DNA of 64,000 nucleotides from CAIXSC01 sp046349915 (GTDB lineage: Bacteria; Planctomycetota; Planctomycetia; Pirellulales; Pirellulaceae): positions 2,170,001 through 2,234,000 of the forward strand of contig JAXMBL010000003.1 of NCBI GenBank assembly GCA_046349915.1. Direction: 5' to 3'. Each line of letters starts with the position of its first letter. Position 1 is the first letter of the stretch. Below, piece after piece: positions 62,338-64,000 of the stretch. The position numbers and the translations under genes are program-made. The notes beneath the pieces are model-generated. The model had not been told where the DNA came from, did no database searches, and saw only the letters and a program-made list of their open reading frames with translations.

Positions 62338-63861
62338 CTAGGTGCCGGTGCGTAGTTGGGATTCCACGCGTCGCACGGCTTCGGCGAAGGAGAGTGTCGG
62401 CGAGCCGACAGCCGTGGAGTTGGAGGCGTCGTCGCCCAGTAGTTTGTCGATCTTGCGCTGAGCGGCGATGACCGACGTGTGGCTGCGGCGTCCGAAGAAC
62501 TGACCGATTTCGGATAACGCGGAACGAGTATGCTTGCGAGCCAACCACATGGCGAGCATGCGTGGCTGACTGACCGTGCGCTTCTTGCCATCGGATTGGA
62601 GGCTCTTGGAGTCCAATCCAAAGACCTGACAGACCGCCTGCTCGATGTCGGGCAACCGGATCACTCGTCGAGTTGCTCGCAGGAGATCGGCCAGCGCGGT
62701 TTGCGCCAATTCAGCGGTGATGGGCCGATGCAACGCTTGACTGGTCGCTTGCAGCCGGAAGAGCGCCCCAGAAAGCACTCGAGCATCGCCGCTCAACTGC
62801 TCGGCGATCAACGACAAGACCGACTGAGGCACCTTGAGTTCGCGGCGTTCGCACTGACGCTGGAGGATGCCGAGTCGCACATTTTCGTCGGCCGCTTCGA
62901 CTCGGCAGACCAACCCGCCGCACAGGCGGTTCGCGAGTTCGCGGCCGAGTCCCGGCACATCCTGCGGCGCTCGGTCCGCGGTGAGGACCAGTTGTTTCCC
63001 GGCTCGTTGCAGCGTGTCGACGGTGTACTGCAACTCGACCATCGTCGCCTTCTTGCCCGCGAAGAAGTGCACGTCATCCAGAATCAGCAAATCGACATCG
63101 CGATATTTGCGGCGGAAACTCGGCAAACCGGTCCCGTGCAGCGCTTCCAGAAACTGACTGGTAAACTGTTCGGCCGACAACAGGAGCGCTCGCTGGTTGG
63201 GATGTCGTCGACGAGCATCCTGCAAAATGCACTCGGCGAGAAAACTCTTTCCACAACCACTCGGCCCGTGCAGGTACAAGGGCGAGACGGCGCCCAGTTG
63301 TCGAGCGACGGATTGAGCGGCGGAAAAGGCCAATCGATTGGAATCGCCGACGACGAATTGATTCCACGAGGCGATCTGGCGACCTGGGCGAGTCGTCTGC
63401 GCAGGGGGGGCGGCCGCGGTGGATCCTGTCGCCGCGCCGCTGGCGCCGGGCGTACGAGCGCGCGTTGGCTCGGCGGCGGCTCGCGCCGCGGCTGCCTTGG
63501 CCAGGGAGGCTCGCGTGGATGATGGTTGTCGCATGGACCCTCGGCCCGCGGCAGGCGCGGTCGACGAGTGCGCGGGCGCAGGGCTCGACGCCCGAGGGCC
63601 TCCGCCTGACCCGTCTTTGCTGAGCTGATATTCGACTCGCATCGAGCCGGTCACTGCATGGCAGGCCGCCTCAATGTCTGACCGCAATTTATTTCGCAGG
63701 CGGTCCAGCGTGAAGAGGTCCGGCGCGAAAACCCGCAGGTTGCCGCCCAGCCACTGAAACCCCACGCGGGTGCCGATCCACAAATCAAATCGGTCTGATC
63801 CGACCCTGTCGAGCAGTGCTTGACGCACTTTCGACACGATCTCCTTATCGTCCTTGGCCAC
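62338..63861 (-). CDS. dnaA: Chromosomal replication initiator DnaA (planctomycete type)
   Basis: DnaA binds the origin and opens it. The 507-residue product starts at the GTG at 63861 with a strong GAGGAGG site. Domain I is DKEIVSKVRQALLDRV with FDLWIG. A long Ala/Pro/Ser-rich linker (about residues 85-165) replaces domain II. Domain III has Walker A GPSGCGKSFLAECI (about residue 200) and Walker B DLLILDDVHFFAGK, and RAPQDVPGLGRELANRLCGGL. Domain IV has QPRMLAMWLARKHTRSALSEIGQFFGRRSHTSVIAAQRKI (here over two blocks). In place of the usual GGRDHTTV it reads GRRSHTSV, so box recognition should differ from E. coli. No dnaN, recF or gyrB is adjacent. Confidence 0.92.
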   Translation of the reverse strand: MAKDDKEIVSKVRQALLDRVGSDRFDLWIGTRVGFQWLGGNLRVFAPDLFTLDRLRNKLRSDIEAACHAVTGSMRVEYQLSKDGSGGGPRASSPAPAHSSTAPAAGRGSMRQPSSTRASLAKAAAARAAAEPTRARTPGASGAATGSTAAAPPAQTTRPGRQIASWNQFVVGDSNRLAFSAAQSVARQLGAVSPLYLHGPSGCGKSFLAECILQDARRRHPNQRALLLSAEQFTSQFLEALHGTGLPSFRRKYRDVDLLILDDVHFFAGKKATMVELQYTVDTLQRAGKQLVLTADRAPQDVPGLGRELANRLCGGLVCRVEAADENVRLGILQRQCERRELKVPQSVLSLIAEQLSGDARVLSGALFRLQATSQALHRPITAELAQTALADLLRATRRVIRLPDIEQAVCQVFGLDSKSLQSDGKKRTVSQPRMLAMWLARKHTRSALSEIGQFFGRRSHTSVIAAQRKIDKLLGDDASNSTAVGSPTLSFAEAVRRVESQLRTGT

Positions 63862-64000
63862 GTTCCAACGCCTCCTCGGCGCGCAATTCGATCGCAGAGA
63901 ATTCTGAGGGGAAATCCGCAAATCAGGGAAACCCGATCGGTTGTCCCTGGTTCTCCGTCGACACGGATCATGCTGGCGGGCTTCGGGGCCGCGGGGCGTC

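Noticed and set aside
63862..64000. Replication origin next to dnaA
   Set aside because: No cluster of DnaA-box-like 9-mers or A+T-rich unwinding stretch is visible in the 139 bp available.

Overview
The window looks like chromosomal DNA of a planctomycete (phylum Planctomycetota, probably a Pirellulales-like lineage). This is an inference from gene content: a Tat-exported Gfo/Idh/MocA oxidoreductase, a DUF1570-type HExxH protein, a very large secreted alpha-2-macroglobulin-like protein, DUF2752, a secreted cellulase-like protein, a DnaA with a GRRSH recognition motif, high-GC coding DNA and many GTG starts. No rRNA, tRNA or CRISPR array was found. About 40 genes can be supported.

Region by region. 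(1) 1-5200 is a compact divergent peptidoglycan-sugar salvage locus. On the minus strand are a secreted fusion of a serine beta-lactamase-family (AmiE-like) domain with a NamZ/DUF1343 exo-N-acetylmuramidase domain, cut by the window edge, and a sodium:solute symporter. On the plus strand are MurQ (MurNAc-6-phosphate etherase) and a BadF-type amino-sugar kinase. Together they could release, import, phosphorylate and break down MurNAc. (2) 5384-19842 is a long minus-strand block: nadD, an ABC ATPase overlapping nusA by ATGA, then infB, rbfA, an endonuclease III-like protein with a lysine-rich tail, a TPR protein, purF and a secreted glycosidase-like protein. (3) 20003-26558, plus strand: priA, a histidine kinase with a haem-type CxxCH motif in its extracytoplasmic sensor, rnhA, an NhaR-like LysR regulator and a short HPF/RaiA-family protein. 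(4) 27059-33541 is a single 2160-residue secreted protein. (5) 33542-36953 is a mobile island: an intact IS110 transposase with a long untranslated 5' region that may carry a bridge RNA, next to a DDE transposase broken by three frameshifts. Related hairpins lie on both sides. (6) 36965-45224: LRR protein, lipoprotein, DUF2752 protein, YmdB-like phosphoesterase and RNase Y as a pair, tilS, and an MFS transporter. (7) 45471-62219 is a plus-strand block: GT-C glycosyltransferase and AsmA-like protein (overlapping), dapF, the tightly coupled chain xseA-xseB-ispA-dxs-nadK, a secreted hypothetical protein, a two-domain ABC permease, a DUF1570-like protein and the Tat oxidoreductase. (8) dnaA is convergent at 62338-63861.

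The intergenic DNA is rich in palindromes. One family (core GACGGACTAGAAGTCCGTC) has six copies, four of them at convergent gene ends. A second (GGGGCAGGTT/AACCTGCCCC) has four copies in front of the giant gene. A third (CCCCAAGC/GCTTGGGG) brackets the mobile island. The most interesting candidates are the salvage locus with its fused amidase/muramidase-like enzyme, the haem-motif kinase, the non-coding leader of the IS110 element and the giant secreted protein.
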